From: Streptomyces sp. IMTB 2501 | GTDB taxonomy: Bacteria; Actinomycetota; Actinomycetes; Streptomycetales; Streptomycetaceae | DNA length: 64,000 nucleotides | Assembly: GCF_001953885.1 (NCBI RefSeq) | Contig: NZ_MQUS01000018.1 | Span: forward strand, 115,479 to 179,478 | Reading direction: 5' to 3' | Shown: positions 1 to 8,356 of the stretch, piece by piece | How positions within the stretch are numbered: position 1 is the first letter of the stretch | Layout: each line of letters starts with the position of its first letter | The notes under the pieces: generated by a model | The model's database searches: none | Seen by the model: the letters and a program-made list of their open reading frames with translations, nothing else | What the model was told of the DNA's origin: nothing | Position numbers and translations under genes: made by a program

Positions 1-64
1 TACGGCCCTCGGCGCGCACCGCGGCGAGGAGGGCGCGCACCTTCGGTACCCGGTCTTCGGCCAT
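1..64 (-). CDS. N-terminal fragment of a probable ADP-forming acyl-CoA synthetase (runs off the window)
   Basis: Only the first 21 codons are visible, beginning with ATG at 64 and reading MAEDRVPKVRALLAAVR and onward. The start lies five bases past the stop of the formyl-CoA transferase gene, and a GGAG about 13 bases upstream could be its ribosome site, so it is very probably the third gene of the leftward oxalate operon. The N-terminus resembles actinobacterial acetate-CoA ligase (ADP-forming) ATP-grasp proteins found beside oxalyl-CoA decarboxylase genes, but this is a recollection-level match over few residues. No catalytic region is in view, so the assignment is tentative. Confidence 0.45.
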   Translation of the reverse strand, partial: MAEDRVPKVRALLAAVRAEGR

Positions 65-68
65 CACG

Positions 69-1301
69 TCAGATCACTCCGTTCGACTTCAGCAGGCGCA
101 ACTCCTCGTCATCGAGGCCGAGTTCGCCGACGTAGACCTCTTCGTTGTGCTCGCCGAGCAGCGGTGAACCGGTCACCTCGACGGGGGAGTCGGACAGTTT
201 GATCGGGCTGCCGACGGTGGTGAATTCGCCGCGTTCGGGGTGGGGGACGCGGACGACCATCTCGTTGGCGGCGAGTGAGGGGTCCTCGACGATCTCCTTG
301 GTGGAAAGGATCGGCCCGCACGGGATGTTGTGCGCGTTCAGCTTCTCCAGCACGTCCCACTTGGGCAGGGTGGAGGACCACTCCTCGATCAGCTGGAACA
401 TCTTGTTCAGCTTCGGCAGCCGGGCCTCGGGGGTGGCCCACTCGGGGTCCTCGGCCAGCTCGGGCCGGCCGATCAGCTCGGTGATCGGCCTCCAGCCCAC
501 CGGCTGGACGATGACGTAGACGTAGTCGTTGGGGCCGCCGGGGGCGCACTTGACGGCCCAGCCGGGCTGGCCGCCGCCGGAGGCGTTGCCGGAGCGGGGG
601 ACCTCGTCGCCGAAGTCCTCGTTGGGGTACTCGGCGAGCGGCCCGTGGGCGAGGCGCTGCTGGTCGCGGAGTTTGACGCGGCACAGGTTGAGCACGGCGT
701 GCTGCATGGCGACGTTGACACGCTGGCCGCGGCCGGTGCGTTCGCGCTGGAAGAGTGCCGCCAGTATCCCGGCCACTGCATGCACTCCGGTGCCGGAGTC
801 ACCGATCTGAGCGCCGGTGGCGAGCGGGGGGCCGTCCTCGAAGCCGGTGGTGGCCATCGAGCCGCCCATGGCCTGCGCGACGACCTCATAGGCCTTGAAG
901 CCGGTGTAGGGGCCGTCGCCGAAGCCCTTGATGGAGGCGTAGACGATCCTGGGGTTGATCTCCTGGATGCGTTCCCAGGTGAACCCCATCCGGTCCACCG
1001 CACCGGGACCGAAGTTCTCCACCATCACATCCGAACGGCGGATCAGCTCGGTGAGCAGTTCCTTGCCGCGCTCGGTCTTGGTGTTCAGGGTGATGCTGCG
1101 CTTGTTGCAGTTCAGCATCGTGAAATACAGCGAGTCGACGTCGGGGAGGTCGCGCAGCTGTTTGCGGGTGATGTCGCCGGTGGGGGCTTCGAGCTTGACG
1201 ACGTCGGCGCCGAGCCAGGCCAGGAGCTGGGTGGCGGAGGGCCCGGACTGGACGTGGGTCATGTCGAGGACGCGGATGCCCTCAAGTGCCTTTGCGGTCA
1301 T
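69..1301 (-). CDS. frc: Formyl-CoA:oxalate CoA-transferase (class III CoA-transferase)
   Basis: A class III CoA-transferase of about 410 residues that would move CoA from formyl-CoA to oxalate in the cytoplasm, feeding oxalyl-CoA to the decarboxylase encoded just upstream. The N-terminus has the family pattern GIRVLDMTHVQSGPSATQLL followed by LGADVVKLE. The ENFGPG stretch and the glycine-rich SGNASGGGQPGW loop are typical of Frc proteins. I chose the ATG at 1301 because GAGG sits eight bases upstream; a GTG at 1316 would overlap the decarboxylase gene. The two genes are separated by 11 bases and form one leftward operon. Other CoA acceptors (CaiB/BaiF relatives) are possible, but the partner gene favours oxalate. 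Confidence 0.85.
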   Translation of the reverse strand: MTAKALEGIRVLDMTHVQSGPSATQLLAWLGADVVKLEAPTGDITRKQLRDLPDVDSLYFTMLNCNKRSITLNTKTERGKELLTELIRRSDVMVENFGPGAVDRMGFTWERIQEINPRIVYASIKGFGDGPYTGFKAYEVVAQAMGGSMATTGFEDGPPLATGAQIGDSGTGVHAVAGILAALFQRERTGRGQRVNVAMQHAVLNLCRVKLRDQQRLAHGPLAEYPNEDFGDEVPRSGNASGGGQPGWAVKCAPGGPNDYVYVIVQPVGWRPITELIGRPELAEDPEWATPEARLPKLNKMFQLIEEWSSTLPKWDVLEKLNAHNIPCGPILSTKEIVEDPSLAANEMVVRVPHPERGEFTTVGSPIKLSDSPVEVTGSPLLGEHNEEVYVGELGLDDEELRLLKSNGVI

Positions 1302-1312
1302 GGGCGTCGACC

Positions 1313-2995
1313 TCACTTGTACATGGTCTGGTTCATGGTTCCGGGGGCGTAGGCGTCCGGGTCGACCCAGACGTTGATCAGCGACGGCTTGCCCGACTCC
1401 CGGGCCCGGCGCAGCGCGGGGGCGATGCCGGCGGGGTCGCGGACCTCCTCGCCGTAACCCCCGAGCAACTGGGCGAACTTGTCGTACGCCACGTCGCCGA
1501 GGGTGTTGCCGACCCGCTCGCGGTCCTTGCCGTACTTGACGGCCTGGCCGTAGCGGATCTGGTTCATCGAGGAGTTGTTGCCGACGATGCCGACGAAGGG
1601 CAGGTCGTAGCGGACCAGGGTCTCGAAGTCCCAGCCGGTGAGGGAGAAGGCGCCGTCGCCGAAGAGGGCGACGACCTCCTTGTCCGGGCGGGCCTGCTTG
1701 GCGGCGAGCACGAAGGGGACGCCGACGCCGAGGGTGCCCAGCGGGCCGGGGTCCATCCAGTGACCGGGCGACTTGGGCTGGACCACCTGCCCGGAGAAGG
1801 TGACGATGTCACCGCCGTCGCCGATGTAGATCGAGTCCTCGGTGAGGAAGTCGTTGATCTCGCTGACCAGGCGGTAGGGGTGGATGGGCGAGGCGTCGGA
1901 CCTCAGGCTCGGCAGCCGCTTCTCGATCGCGGTCTGCTCGGCGGCGCGCAGCTCGTCCAGCCATTCCTTGCGCCTGGACGCCCCACCGTTGACGCGCCCC
2001 AAGGCCGCCTCGGTGACCGACTTCAGGACCAGGCCGGCGTCGCCGACGATGCCGAGGTCGATGTCCCGGTTCTTGCCCACCGTGCGGTAGTCCAGGTCGA
2101 TCTGGACGACCTTGGCGTCGGGGGAGAGGCGCTTGCCGTAGCCCATACGGAAGTCGAAGGGGGTGCCGACGATCACGATCACATCGGCGTTGGAGAAGGC
2201 ATGGCGCCGGGAGAGCTGGAAGTGGTGCGGGTCGCCGGGCGGGAGCGTGCCACGGCCGGCGCCGTTCATGTAGGCGGGGATGTTGAGGGTGCGCACCAGC
2301 TCGACGGCCGCTTGCGTGCCCCGGGTCGTCCACACCTGGCTTCCCAGCAGGATCGCCGGCTTCTCGGCGTGGACGAGCAGGTCGGCGAGCTGCTCCACGG
2401 CCTGCGGATCGCCCGCCGAGCGGGTGGAGGCCCGATAGGCGCCGGGCTTGGGCACCCGGGCCTTGTCCGTGGGCACCTTCGCGTCCAGGACATCACGGGG
2501 GATCTCCAGGAACGAGGGCCCCGGCGCACCGTGGTAGCACTCGCGGAACGCCATCGACACCATGTCCGCCGCGCGAGCCGTGTCCGGTACCGTCGCCGCG
2601 AACTTGGTGATCGGCGCCATCATGTCCACGTGCGGAAGGTCCTGCAGCGACCCCATCTTGTGCTGGGTCAGCGCACCCTGCCCGCCGATCAGCAGCATCG
2701 GCGACTCCGCCCGGAAGGCGTTGGCGACCCCGGTGACGGCGTCGGTCGTCCCCGGGCCGGCGGTGACCACCGCGCAGCCCGGCTTGCCCGTGATCCGGGC
2801 GTAGCCGTCGGCGGCGTGTGCGGCGACCTGCTCGTGACGGACGTCGACGACTTCTATGCCCTCGTCGACGCAACCGTCGTAGATGTCGATGATGTGGCCA
2901 CCGCACAACGTATAGATGCGGTCGACTCCCTCGGCCCTCAGTGCCTTGGCGACCAAGTGCCCACCGGAGATCACGTCTTGGGTGTCGTCGGGCAT
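1313..2995 (-). CDS. oxc: Oxalyl-CoA decarboxylase-like ThDP enzyme
   Basis: A 560-residue thiamine-diphosphate enzyme of the acetolactate synthase superfamily. The N-terminal PYR domain contains the catalytic-type glutamate in VRHEQVAAHAADGYAR. The central domain follows, and the C-terminal PP domain has the Mg-ThDP motif (GDGAFSLTGWDFET through the NNSSMNQ region). Paired with frc, it should decarboxylate oxalyl-CoA to formyl-CoA and CO2. Alone it could be read as acetolactate or glyoxylate carboligase, so the name rests partly on context. The start is ATG 2995, preceded by AAAGG and AGGA runs. Its promoter lies in the palindrome-rich divergent interval up to 3280, shared with the aldehyde dehydrogenase chimera. 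Confidence 0.75.
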   Translation of the reverse strand: MPDDTQDVISGGHLVAKALRAEGVDRIYTLCGGHIIDIYDGCVDEGIEVVDVRHEQVAAHAADGYARITGKPGCAVVTAGPGTTDAVTGVANAFRAESPMLLIGGQGALTQHKMGSLQDLPHVDMMAPITKFAATVPDTARAADMVSMAFRECYHGAPGPSFLEIPRDVLDAKVPTDKARVPKPGAYRASTRSAGDPQAVEQLADLLVHAEKPAILLGSQVWTTRGTQAAVELVRTLNIPAYMNGAGRGTLPPGDPHHFQLSRRHAFSNADVIVIVGTPFDFRMGYGKRLSPDAKVVQIDLDYRTVGKNRDIDLGIVGDAGLVLKSVTEAALGRVNGGASRRKEWLDELRAAEQTAIEKRLPSLRSDASPIHPYRLVSEINDFLTEDSIYIGDGGDIVTFSGQVVQPKSPGHWMDPGPLGTLGVGVPFVLAAKQARPDKEVVALFGDGAFSLTGWDFETLVRYDLPFVGIVGNNSSMNQIRYGQAVKYGKDRERVGNTLGDVAYDKFAQLLGGYGEEVRDPAGIAPALRRARESGKPSLINVWVDPDAYAPGTMNQTMYK

Positions 2996-3054
2996 GGCGA
3001 AGTCCTGTCCCTTTCGTAGGGGTCTGGGCGGCCCGCAGTTGTCCTATGTTGTCC

Positions 3055-3115
3055 CGTATGCGTACTACGGTACGCCGTATGCGGTAGATTGCATACAGTC
3101 GACGAATACTGTATG
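3055..3115. promoter_or_regulatory. Cluster of overlapping inverted repeats between divergent oxc and the ALDH chimera
   Basis: Three nested palindromes can be read directly. CGTAC (3061-3065) pairs with GTACG (3070-3074). GTATGC (3077-3082) pairs with GCATAC (3091-3096). CATACAGT (3092-3099) pairs with ACTGTATG (3108-3115). The last two share the same central arm, so a dimeric repressor could bind alternately or cooperatively. A further GTATGCG half-site lies at 3057-3063 and a GCATAC half-site at 4751-4756. The position between divergent genes suggests an operator for a GntR-like or similar regulator not encoded nearby. The regulator's identity is unknown. Confidence 0.6.
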
Positions 3116-3280
3116 AAGCTTGTTATCCCGCATCCCGGTGGGCGGTGTCCAGGGGGCGTGCACGCTTTTCAGTCACCGAAATTCGGCCACTCTCCGTCAC
3201 TGGCGCTGACTCGACGGTGACTCACCGATATCTGCGCAGGCGTCGCGCCACCGCGACGAGCCGGCGGACAGGAGCCGCGC

Positions 3281-4717
3281 ATGGACCTGTCCGAACACCA
3301 GGCACGACAGCTGTTCGAGGAGTACGGCATCCCCGTGCCGCGGGCCGAGGTCACCGACTCGCCCAAGGAGGCCCGCGAGATCGCCCGCCGGCTCGGCGGC
3401 CGGGCCGTGGTCAAGGCCCAGGTGAAGACGGGCGGGCGGGGCAAGGCGGGCGGGGTCGGGCTCGCCGCCACCCTGGACGCGCTCACCGCGCACCGCGATC
3501 TGCTCGCCCTGCTCCTCGTCTGGGAGATCGGCAAGCCCTGGCGGCTCGCCGTCGCGGACGTGGACCGGGCGATCGACGGCGTGCGCTGGTACGCCGACGG
3601 CATCGAGCCCATGCTCTCCGGCCGGACCCCGCTGGACGGACCGGTCTCCAACATCGCCGGCTGGAACTACCCGATGAGCGTGCTGGTGCACGCCGCCCTC
3701 GTGCAGGCCCTGGCGGGCAATGCCGTGATCGCCAAGACCTCGACCGACGGCGGGGTGGCCTGCCTCACCCTCGCCATGGCGCTGGCCGCCCGCGAGGGGG
3801 TGCCTGTCACCCTGGTCGGCGGCAGCGGGCGGGAGCTGAACCAGGCGCTGGTACGGGCGCCGGAGATCGGTTGTGTGTCCTTCGTCGGTGGCCGCGACAC
3901 GGGTGCCGACGTCGCCACGGCCATCGTCGGCCTCGGCAAACGGCACATCCTGGAACAGGAAGGGCTCAACACCTGGGGCATCTGGGACTTCTCCGGCTGG
4001 GACCGGTTCGCCGCGGTGATCCCCAAGCTCTTCGACTACGGCAAACAGCGCTGCACCGCCTACCCGCGCTTCGTCGTCCAGCGGTCCCTGTTCGACGCGT
4101 TCCTGGACGCCTACCTGCCTGCGGTCCGCGCCGTCCGCGTCGGTCATCCCCTGGCGGTCGCGGACCCCGCCGACCCGCTCCCCGAACTGGACTTCGGTCC
4201 TCTGATCAACGCGGCCAAGGCCAAGGAACTCACTGACCAGGTGGCCGAGGCCGTAGACCGGGGCGCCGTACCCCTGTACCGGGGCTGCCCCGACGACGCG
4301 CGTTTCCTTCCGGGCCAGGACACCTCCGCATACGTCCACCCGGTCACCCTCCTCAACCCGCCGCCGTCCTCCCCACTGCACCACGCGGAACCCTTCGGTC
4401 CCGTCGACACGATCGTCCTGGTCGACACCGAGGCCGAGCTACTGGCTGCCATGAACGCGTCCAACAGCGCACTGGTCGCCACGCTCGCCACGGACGGCCG
4501 GGCCACCTACGACCGGCTCGCCCCGCAGATCCGCGCCTTCAAGACCGGGCACGGCGTTCCCCGCTCCCGCGGCGACCGCGCCGAACTGTTCGGCGGATTC
4601 GGCGCCTCCTGGCGTGGCGCCTTCGTCGGTGGCGACCTCCTGGTACGCGCCGTGACCCAGGGCCCGGCGGGGGAGCGACTGTCCGGTAACTTCCCGGAGT
4701 ACCAGCTCACGCGTTGA
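3281..4717 (+). CDS. Chimeric protein: SucC-like ATP-grasp N-terminal fragment fused to an aldehyde dehydrogenase
   Basis: Residues 1-60 match the start of the succinyl-CoA synthetase beta chain (MDLSEHQARQLFEEYGIPVP, then VVKAQVKTGGRGKAGGV). From about residue 68 the protein becomes an NAD(P)-type aldehyde dehydrogenase: LLVWEIGKPW, then GPVSNIAGWNYPM, the conserved glutamate in HILEQEG and the catalytic cysteine in GKQRCTAYP 33 residues later, close to the family spacing. The normal first ~80 residues of the dehydrogenase are missing and replaced by the SucC piece, while almost all of SucC is absent. Start ATG 3281 follows AGGAG. It may be an in-frame deletion fusion of neighbouring genes or a stable new protein. 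Activity is plausible because both catalytic residues remain. Confidence 0.75.
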   Translation: MDLSEHQARQLFEEYGIPVPRAEVTDSPKEAREIARRLGGRAVVKAQVKTGGRGKAGGVGLAATLDALTAHRDLLALLLVWEIGKPWRLAVADVDRAIDGVRWYADGIEPMLSGRTPLDGPVSNIAGWNYPMSVLVHAALVQALAGNAVIAKTSTDGGVACLTLAMALAAREGVPVTLVGGSGRELNQALVRAPEIGCVSFVGGRDTGADVATAIVGLGKRHILEQEGLNTWGIWDFSGWDRFAAVIPKLFDYGKQRCTAYPRFVVQRSLFDAFLDAYLPAVRAVRVGHPLAVADPADPLPELDFGPLINAAKAKELTDQVAEAVDRGAVPLYRGCPDDARFLPGQDTSAYVHPVTLLNPPPSSPLHHAEPFGPVDTIVLVDTEAELLAAMNASNSALVATLATDGRATYDRLAPQIRAFKTGHGVPRSRGDRAELFGGFGASWRGAFVGGDLLVRAVTQGPAGERLSGNFPEYQLTR

Positions 4718-4769
4718 CCATCACGGCGCGTATACGAGATCTCGCATCCTGCATACGGTCGCCGATCTC

Positions 4770-4796
4770 GGCGGCCCGGGCTTTCTCCGGGCCGCC
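4770..4796 (+). terminator. Strong hairpin terminator after the ALDH chimera
   Basis: GGCGGCCCGG (4770-4779) and CCGGGCCGCC (4787-4796) form a perfect ten-base-pair stem with a seven-base loop, 52 bases past the stop codon at 4717. There is no T-run, as is usual for Streptomyces terminators. It also insulates the following tRNA gene. Confidence 0.75.
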
Positions 4797-4895
4797 ACCC
4801 ACCACACGGATACGCAGGTGAAACGCACTCCGAAACCTTGGTATTGTTGTCCATGTCGCCGCGGGGAGCACTTCCGGCAAGGCGACAGACACCTA

Positions 4896-4980
4896 GTCCG
4901 GGTGGCGGAATGGCAGACGCGCTAGCTTGAGGTGCTAGTGCCCTTTATCGGGCGTGGGGGTTCAAGTCCCCCCTCGGACA
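4896..4980 (+). tRNA. tRNA-Leu (anticodon GAG)
   Basis: The acceptor arms GTCCGGG (4896-4902) and CTCGGAC (4973-4979) pair over seven positions, with discriminator A at 4980. The anticodon stem CTAGC/GCTAG encloses the loop TTGAGGT, giving anticodon GAG, which reads CUC codons. A long variable arm (GTGCCCTTTATCGGGCGT) is typical of a class II leucine tRNA, and the T-arm GGGGGTTCAAGTCCCCC is perfect. CCA is not encoded. A decayed recombinase abuts the 3' end, consistent with use of this gene as an integration target. Confidence 0.95.
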
Positions 4981-4984
4981 CTCC

Positions 4985-5760
4985 TTATAGCGATACGGAA
5001 TCGAGGGCCTCGACCTTACGGTCGCGGTCCTCGTTGCGTGTTCGTAGCTGATAGTGACGCCCAGGTCGTCGTAGAGCGGACCTTTCCTCTCGACGGCGGC
5101 GGTCTGGATGCGCTCTGCAATATCTCCAAGACTCTCAGCAATCTGCCAGATCTGACGCGCGTCGAGCGGGGATTGCTTCTTCCGGCGGACGGTGGGGGCG
5201 CGTCGAGCTTCTTCTGTGCCGCGTCCTTGTCCCGCTGGGCCTCGTTGATCCACTGGGTGACGACGGCGGGGTCGGCCCCTGGCGTCGAGGGCTGCTTGCT
5301 AGCGGGCGAGCCGCCGCGCGCAGTCCTTGATCGCGTGGCGTGCTTGGGCCTGCTCGGGGGTCTGGGGCTCTGCGGTGCTTGCTGCGACGCTCGCGTGGGT
5401 GAGCGCAACGATGGTGGCGGAGAGCCGGTCGGGGGCGAAGGCGCGGGCGATCCACCGGTCCAGGGCCTGGCAGACGATGTCTTCGCGCAGGTAGACGGTG
5501 CGCGGGTGGGTGAGGTCGGGGTAGAGGGCTGCTTCTTCCTCTTTGAACTCGCACCGGTAGTAGACGCTGCTGCGGATGCTGGCGGGCTGCATCTTGCGCC
5601 CGCACAGGCTGCACCGGACCCGGCCGCGTAGCGCGTAGGGGCGCGCGCCCCGCTTTCCGGCGCGCTCCTGTCGCCCCTGGTTGCGGGCGCGCTGTGTGCG
5701 CACGGTGCGGGCGGCATCGAAGAGATCGGGGCTGATGATCGCTTCGTGGGCGGGCTCAAC
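4985..5760 (-). pseudogene. Decayed large serine recombinase (zinc-ribbon and C-terminal part only)
   Basis: Reading leftward, the sequence encodes a recombinase linker (ISPDLFDAARTVRTQRA), a zinc beta-ribbon (RVRCSLCGRKMQ with a later YYRCEF) and the characteristic C-terminus LGDIAERIQTA...YDDLGVTISYEH. The frame is broken. A TAG occurs at 5299-5301, the central coiled-coil part (GADPAVVTQWINEAQRDK) is in another frame, and the last part returns to the first frame. The N-terminal catalytic serine domain is absent. It is therefore a remnant of an integrative element that used the adjacent tRNA-Leu. The reading frame continues into the tRNA gene before meeting a stop. Confidence 0.8.
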
Positions 5761-6145
5761 TGGTCGCGCGCGTGCGCATCGCGAGTGTTCCGGACGAGCA
5801 GGGCCGATGCATGGGAATCGCGGTGGCTTCCGTGATCCCGCTTGGCGCGTCGGCCGCGACCATGGACGCTCGGAAGCGGGCATGAGGTCCAGCGCGCATC
5901 AGCCGATCGATGGCGCACACACCGCGGTGGCTTCCTGCCGTCGGCTCGCTGTCCGGGTGTGGTGTCCGGGCATGCGGACTCTCGGCGTGCCGAGCGGTCA
6001 TGCCCAGCACCTTGAGTGGACCGCCCAGCAGTTTCTTGGTCTGCTGGTGGTACACCTGCCCCCACGACTTTGACCAGCACGAATGGGGGAGTTCAAAGTC
6101 CGGGTGCCGTTCGACTTCCGCCTCGTAGGCCGCGGTTGGGGTCAT
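5756..6145 (-). CDS. Hypothetical protein of 129 residues, coupled to the membrane protein gene
   Basis: The ATG at 6145 overlaps the TGA of the upstream membrane protein gene as ATGA, so it is probably the last member of the XRE-peptidase-membrane protein operon. The N-terminal part reads MTPTAAYEAEVERHPDFEL followed by SWGQVYHQQTKKLLGG. I do not recognise the family. It shows no signal peptide or membrane segment. The C-terminal third is low-complexity and runs up to the recombinase remnant, so the original C-terminus may have been altered by that insertion. Confidence 0.4.
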   Translation of the reverse strand: MTPTAAYEAEVERHPDFELPHSCWSKSWGQVYHQQTKKLLGGPLKVLGMTARHAESPHARTPHPDSEPTAGSHRGVCAIDRLMRAGPHARFRASMVAADAPSGITEATAIPMHRPCSSGTLAMRTRATS

Positions 6146-7296
6146 CGTCGACGGGCGCCTCCACGTGGCGAGGCCGAGCGGTATGCCCTGGCCATCCGTA
6201 GCAGGAAGACCGTCTCGCCCGCGAGATCCCTGCTGCCGGACGAGCCGAGATTCACCTTTTGCCGGGTGGGTGCGGAGTCTTGGAGCTTCGCGTTCAGTGC
6301 ACCCTTGATGAAGTGGGCCAGTTCGTGGGCGCCCAGGTCCGCGGCCTTGCCCCACCGTGGTGACTGGCCGGGTGACCGGGGTGCCGGGGCAGGTGGGATG
6401 TAATCGGTGAGCGCCAGAATCGCGTCCCTCGTTTCGATGACCCTGCGATAGGAGAGCACGCTGTACGGGACCTGGGGCCACAGCACGTCCCATATGCGGT
6501 GCCGCGGCTTGGCCAGGGCTACGTGCGGAACGGCGGTGACCAGATCGTTCCACATCGGCCACAGGCGCCAGGCGACGGCGATGTTCGACAGTGCCCGCCG
6601 GAGCAGGACGAAGGCCGGCACCATGATGGCCAGGGCGCGCAGCACGGCGTGCAGATCCATGAGCAGTGCGAGCCAGGGCAGCGGCCATGGTCCGCCGGTG
6701 GTGACCCGGACGAGATATCCCAGCCAGAAGACGCTCACCAGTCCCGTACCCAGGCCGAACAAACGCAGGCTCATGGCCAGGGACCGGTTTCCGGAAGCCG
6801 TGCCATAGCGCAGGCACAACAGGACGCAGAGGGCGTTGGCCACCAGATGCGTGCTGATGAGAAGCAGCCAGTAGAACCGCGAGGGCGCCGGTGGGCCGGT
6901 GGCGGGGACGCCGATGCGCAGGTGTGGCCCGGCCGCGAGGTCCAGTGAGAGCAGGACGGTCAGGACGGAACCGACCGCGAGGCCGAGGGCAATCCTGAGC
7001 CGGCGTACGTCGGTGGTGGCCTGGGCGACGAAGTACAGCACTGCTCCCGCGGACAACACACCTAGAACATTCCGGATCACGGCGACCACGTTCGCCTCAC
7101 TGTGGCGAGTGGCCGCGCCGATGACGGAGGGCAGATTGAGCGTCATCGCTGCGGCCGCGGTGGCCACGGCCAGCCAAACGGCACGCTGCGGCGCCGAGCG
7201 CAGGCCGGCCGGGCCGCGCAGCAGTACGGCGATCCACAGCAACAGCACGCTGGGCAGTTCGAGCCGGGCGCCGAGTGCCGCGACGCCGTGGGTCAC
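6142..7296 (-). CDS. Polytopic membrane protein of the MAB_1171c/DUF6545 type
   Basis: A 384-residue protein with about seven hydrophobic segments in its first 240 residues (for example LPSVLLLWIAVLL, VLGVLSAGAVLYFVA, LALLMDLHAVLRALAIMV), then a soluble C-terminal region containing WRLWPMWNDLVTAVP. The layout and this tryptophan-rich motif match actinobacterial membrane proteins annotated as MAB_1171c-family putative transporters. Transport activity is not demonstrated for the family as far as I know. The GTG start at 7296 overlaps the TGA of the metallopeptidase gene, and its own stop overlaps the next ATG. This regulator-peptidase-membrane protein trio recurs in Streptomyces genomes and may be a sensing system. 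Confidence 0.65.
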   Translation of the reverse strand: MTHGVAALGARLELPSVLLLWIAVLLRGPAGLRSAPQRAVWLAVATAAAAMTLNLPSVIGAATRHSEANVVAVIRNVLGVLSAGAVLYFVAQATTDVRRLRIALGLAVGSVLTVLLSLDLAAGPHLRIGVPATGPPAPSRFYWLLLISTHLVANALCVLLCLRYGTASGNRSLAMSLRLFGLGTGLVSVFWLGYLVRVTTGGPWPLPWLALLMDLHAVLRALAIMVPAFVLLRRALSNIAVAWRLWPMWNDLVTAVPHVALAKPRHRIWDVLWPQVPYSVLSYRRVIETRDAILALTDYIPPAPAPRSPGQSPRWGKAADLGAHELAHFIKGALNAKLQDSAPTRQKVNLGSSGSRDLAGETVFLLRMARAYRSASPRGGARRR

Positions 7297-7856
7297 GGTG
7301 TGTCGCGCGGCCGGTCCACGCCCATGGCCACTTCCAGCCGGCCGAGGATGCCGTCCGGTTGCTGACGGTACGGGTTGTGGATACGGCTGCCGAGGAGGCT
7401 GGCGAACAGCTCCGCTTCCTGTTCCTCACGTGTGGCGTAATTTGTACGCCGAAGGAGGCTTTGTACCGAGCGGACATCGAGATCGGGCAGGAGCGCCCCC
7501 CAGCTGCCCTCATCGTCCATGGACATCGTGCGGTGATTGAACAGCAGGTGCCCGATCTCGTGGAGGACGATGTGCTCCTGGTGGAGCGGCGCGGTGCGGT
7601 GTTCGTAGAAGATGTGGTCCTCGGTATCCGTGGCGAGCCACAGTCCGCACATACCGTGGGTGGATGCCTCGGACGGCAGAGTATGGAGACGCAGCGGTCT
7701 CGCGCGCCGGGCGGCGAGATGTTGGCACAGGGCCTCGACGGACAGGGCGTGGGGGAGGTCGAGCCGGTCGATGACCGCTTGACAGCGTCGACGCAGCTTG
7801 AGGGATCCGTTCGACATGAGCGTCCGCGTCGGGGGCCTTTCTGGTGGGGAGATCAC
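7293..7856 (-). CDS. ImmA/IrrE-type HExxH metallopeptidase
   Basis: About 187 residues. The zinc-binding helix is IVLHEIGHLLFNH, which carries HEIGH, and acidic residues in EEQEAELFASLL further on could supply the third ligand, as in ImmA/IrrE peptidases. Family members cleave or inactivate a partner XRE-type regulator, and such a regulator is encoded immediately upstream. The GTG at 7856 overlaps the upstream TGA as GTGA, which favours translational coupling; an internal ATG at 7817 has no good ribosome site. The likely role is stimulus-dependent relief of repression of this small operon or of the divergent ParB/StrR-like gene. This is inferred from the family. Confidence 0.75.
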   Translation of the reverse strand: MISPPERPPTRTLMSNGSLKLRRRCQAVIDRLDLPHALSVEALCQHLAARRARPLRLHTLPSEASTHGMCGLWLATDTEDHIFYEHRTAPLHQEHIVLHEIGHLLFNHRTMSMDDEGSWGALLPDLDVRSVQSLLRRTNYATREEQEAELFASLLGSRIHNPYRQQPDGILGRLEVAMGVDRPRDTP

Positions 7857-8356
7857 TGCCTGTGGGCTTCGCGGCGGTCCGGCTGTTCGCCGGCGTCGTG
7901 CTCCTCCTCTCCGGCCCGGTCCAGGTTCTCCACGCGGCGGGCTTCGTTGACGATGGTGAGGAGGGCGTCCAGGCTCCCGGGGGACAGCCCCTCGGCGCGC
8001 AGCGCGAGGCGGCGCACCTTGGCGTCGCGCAGCGCGGCGGCGAGCGCCAGCTGCGCGGTGATCCGGCGCGAGACCTCGTCGTTGACGAAGTACTCCAGCG
8101 GGACCCCGAAGAACTCAGCCAGGACGCCCAGTTGTTCCAGCGTCACGTTGCGCTTGCGGCCGGTCACGAGCTCCCACAGATAGGTCGCCGAGATCGTGCC
8201 GCCCGTGCTCTCCCGGATCATCCGGGCGAGCCGTGTGTAGCCGGGGCGCTTGTGCTCGTCGGGATACAGCGCGGCGATCAGTCCACCGAGCCGGTCGCCC
8301 AGGTCGTGCAGCAGAGGTCGCGCCGTCTCACCGGGAGTTGACTCACCACTGTCCAT
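7853..8356 (-). CDS. XRE-family helix-turn-helix regulator
   Basis: A 167-residue protein with an N-terminal XRE-like HTH at about residues 28-75 (YTRLARMIRE, then ISATYLWELVTGRKRN, then LEQLGVLAEFFGVPLEYF). The helical C-terminal part is probably for dimerisation. I chose the ATG at 8356, preceded by AAAGG, rather than far upstream codons. It is the first gene of a coupled leftward operon with the metallopeptidase and membrane protein. The dyad at 8484-8516 in the divergent interval is a candidate operator. Confidence 0.75.
   Translation of the reverse strand: MDSGESTPGETARPLLHDLGDRLGGLIAALYPDEHKRPGYTRLARMIRESTGGTISATYLWELVTGRKRNVTLEQLGVLAEFFGVPLEYFVNDEVSRRITAQLALAAALRDAKVRRLALRAEGLSPGSLDALLTIVNEARRVENLDRAGEEEHDAGEQPDRREAHRQ

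Noticed and set aside
1286..3019. 577-codon forward frame over oxc
   Set aside because: Shadow of the ThDP enzyme gene on the other strand. Its sequence is Gly/Val/Asp repeats without motifs.
4896..4980. A second tRNA near the tRNA-Leu
   Set aside because: No other cloverleaf could be drawn in the flanking intergenic sequence or in the recombinase remnant.
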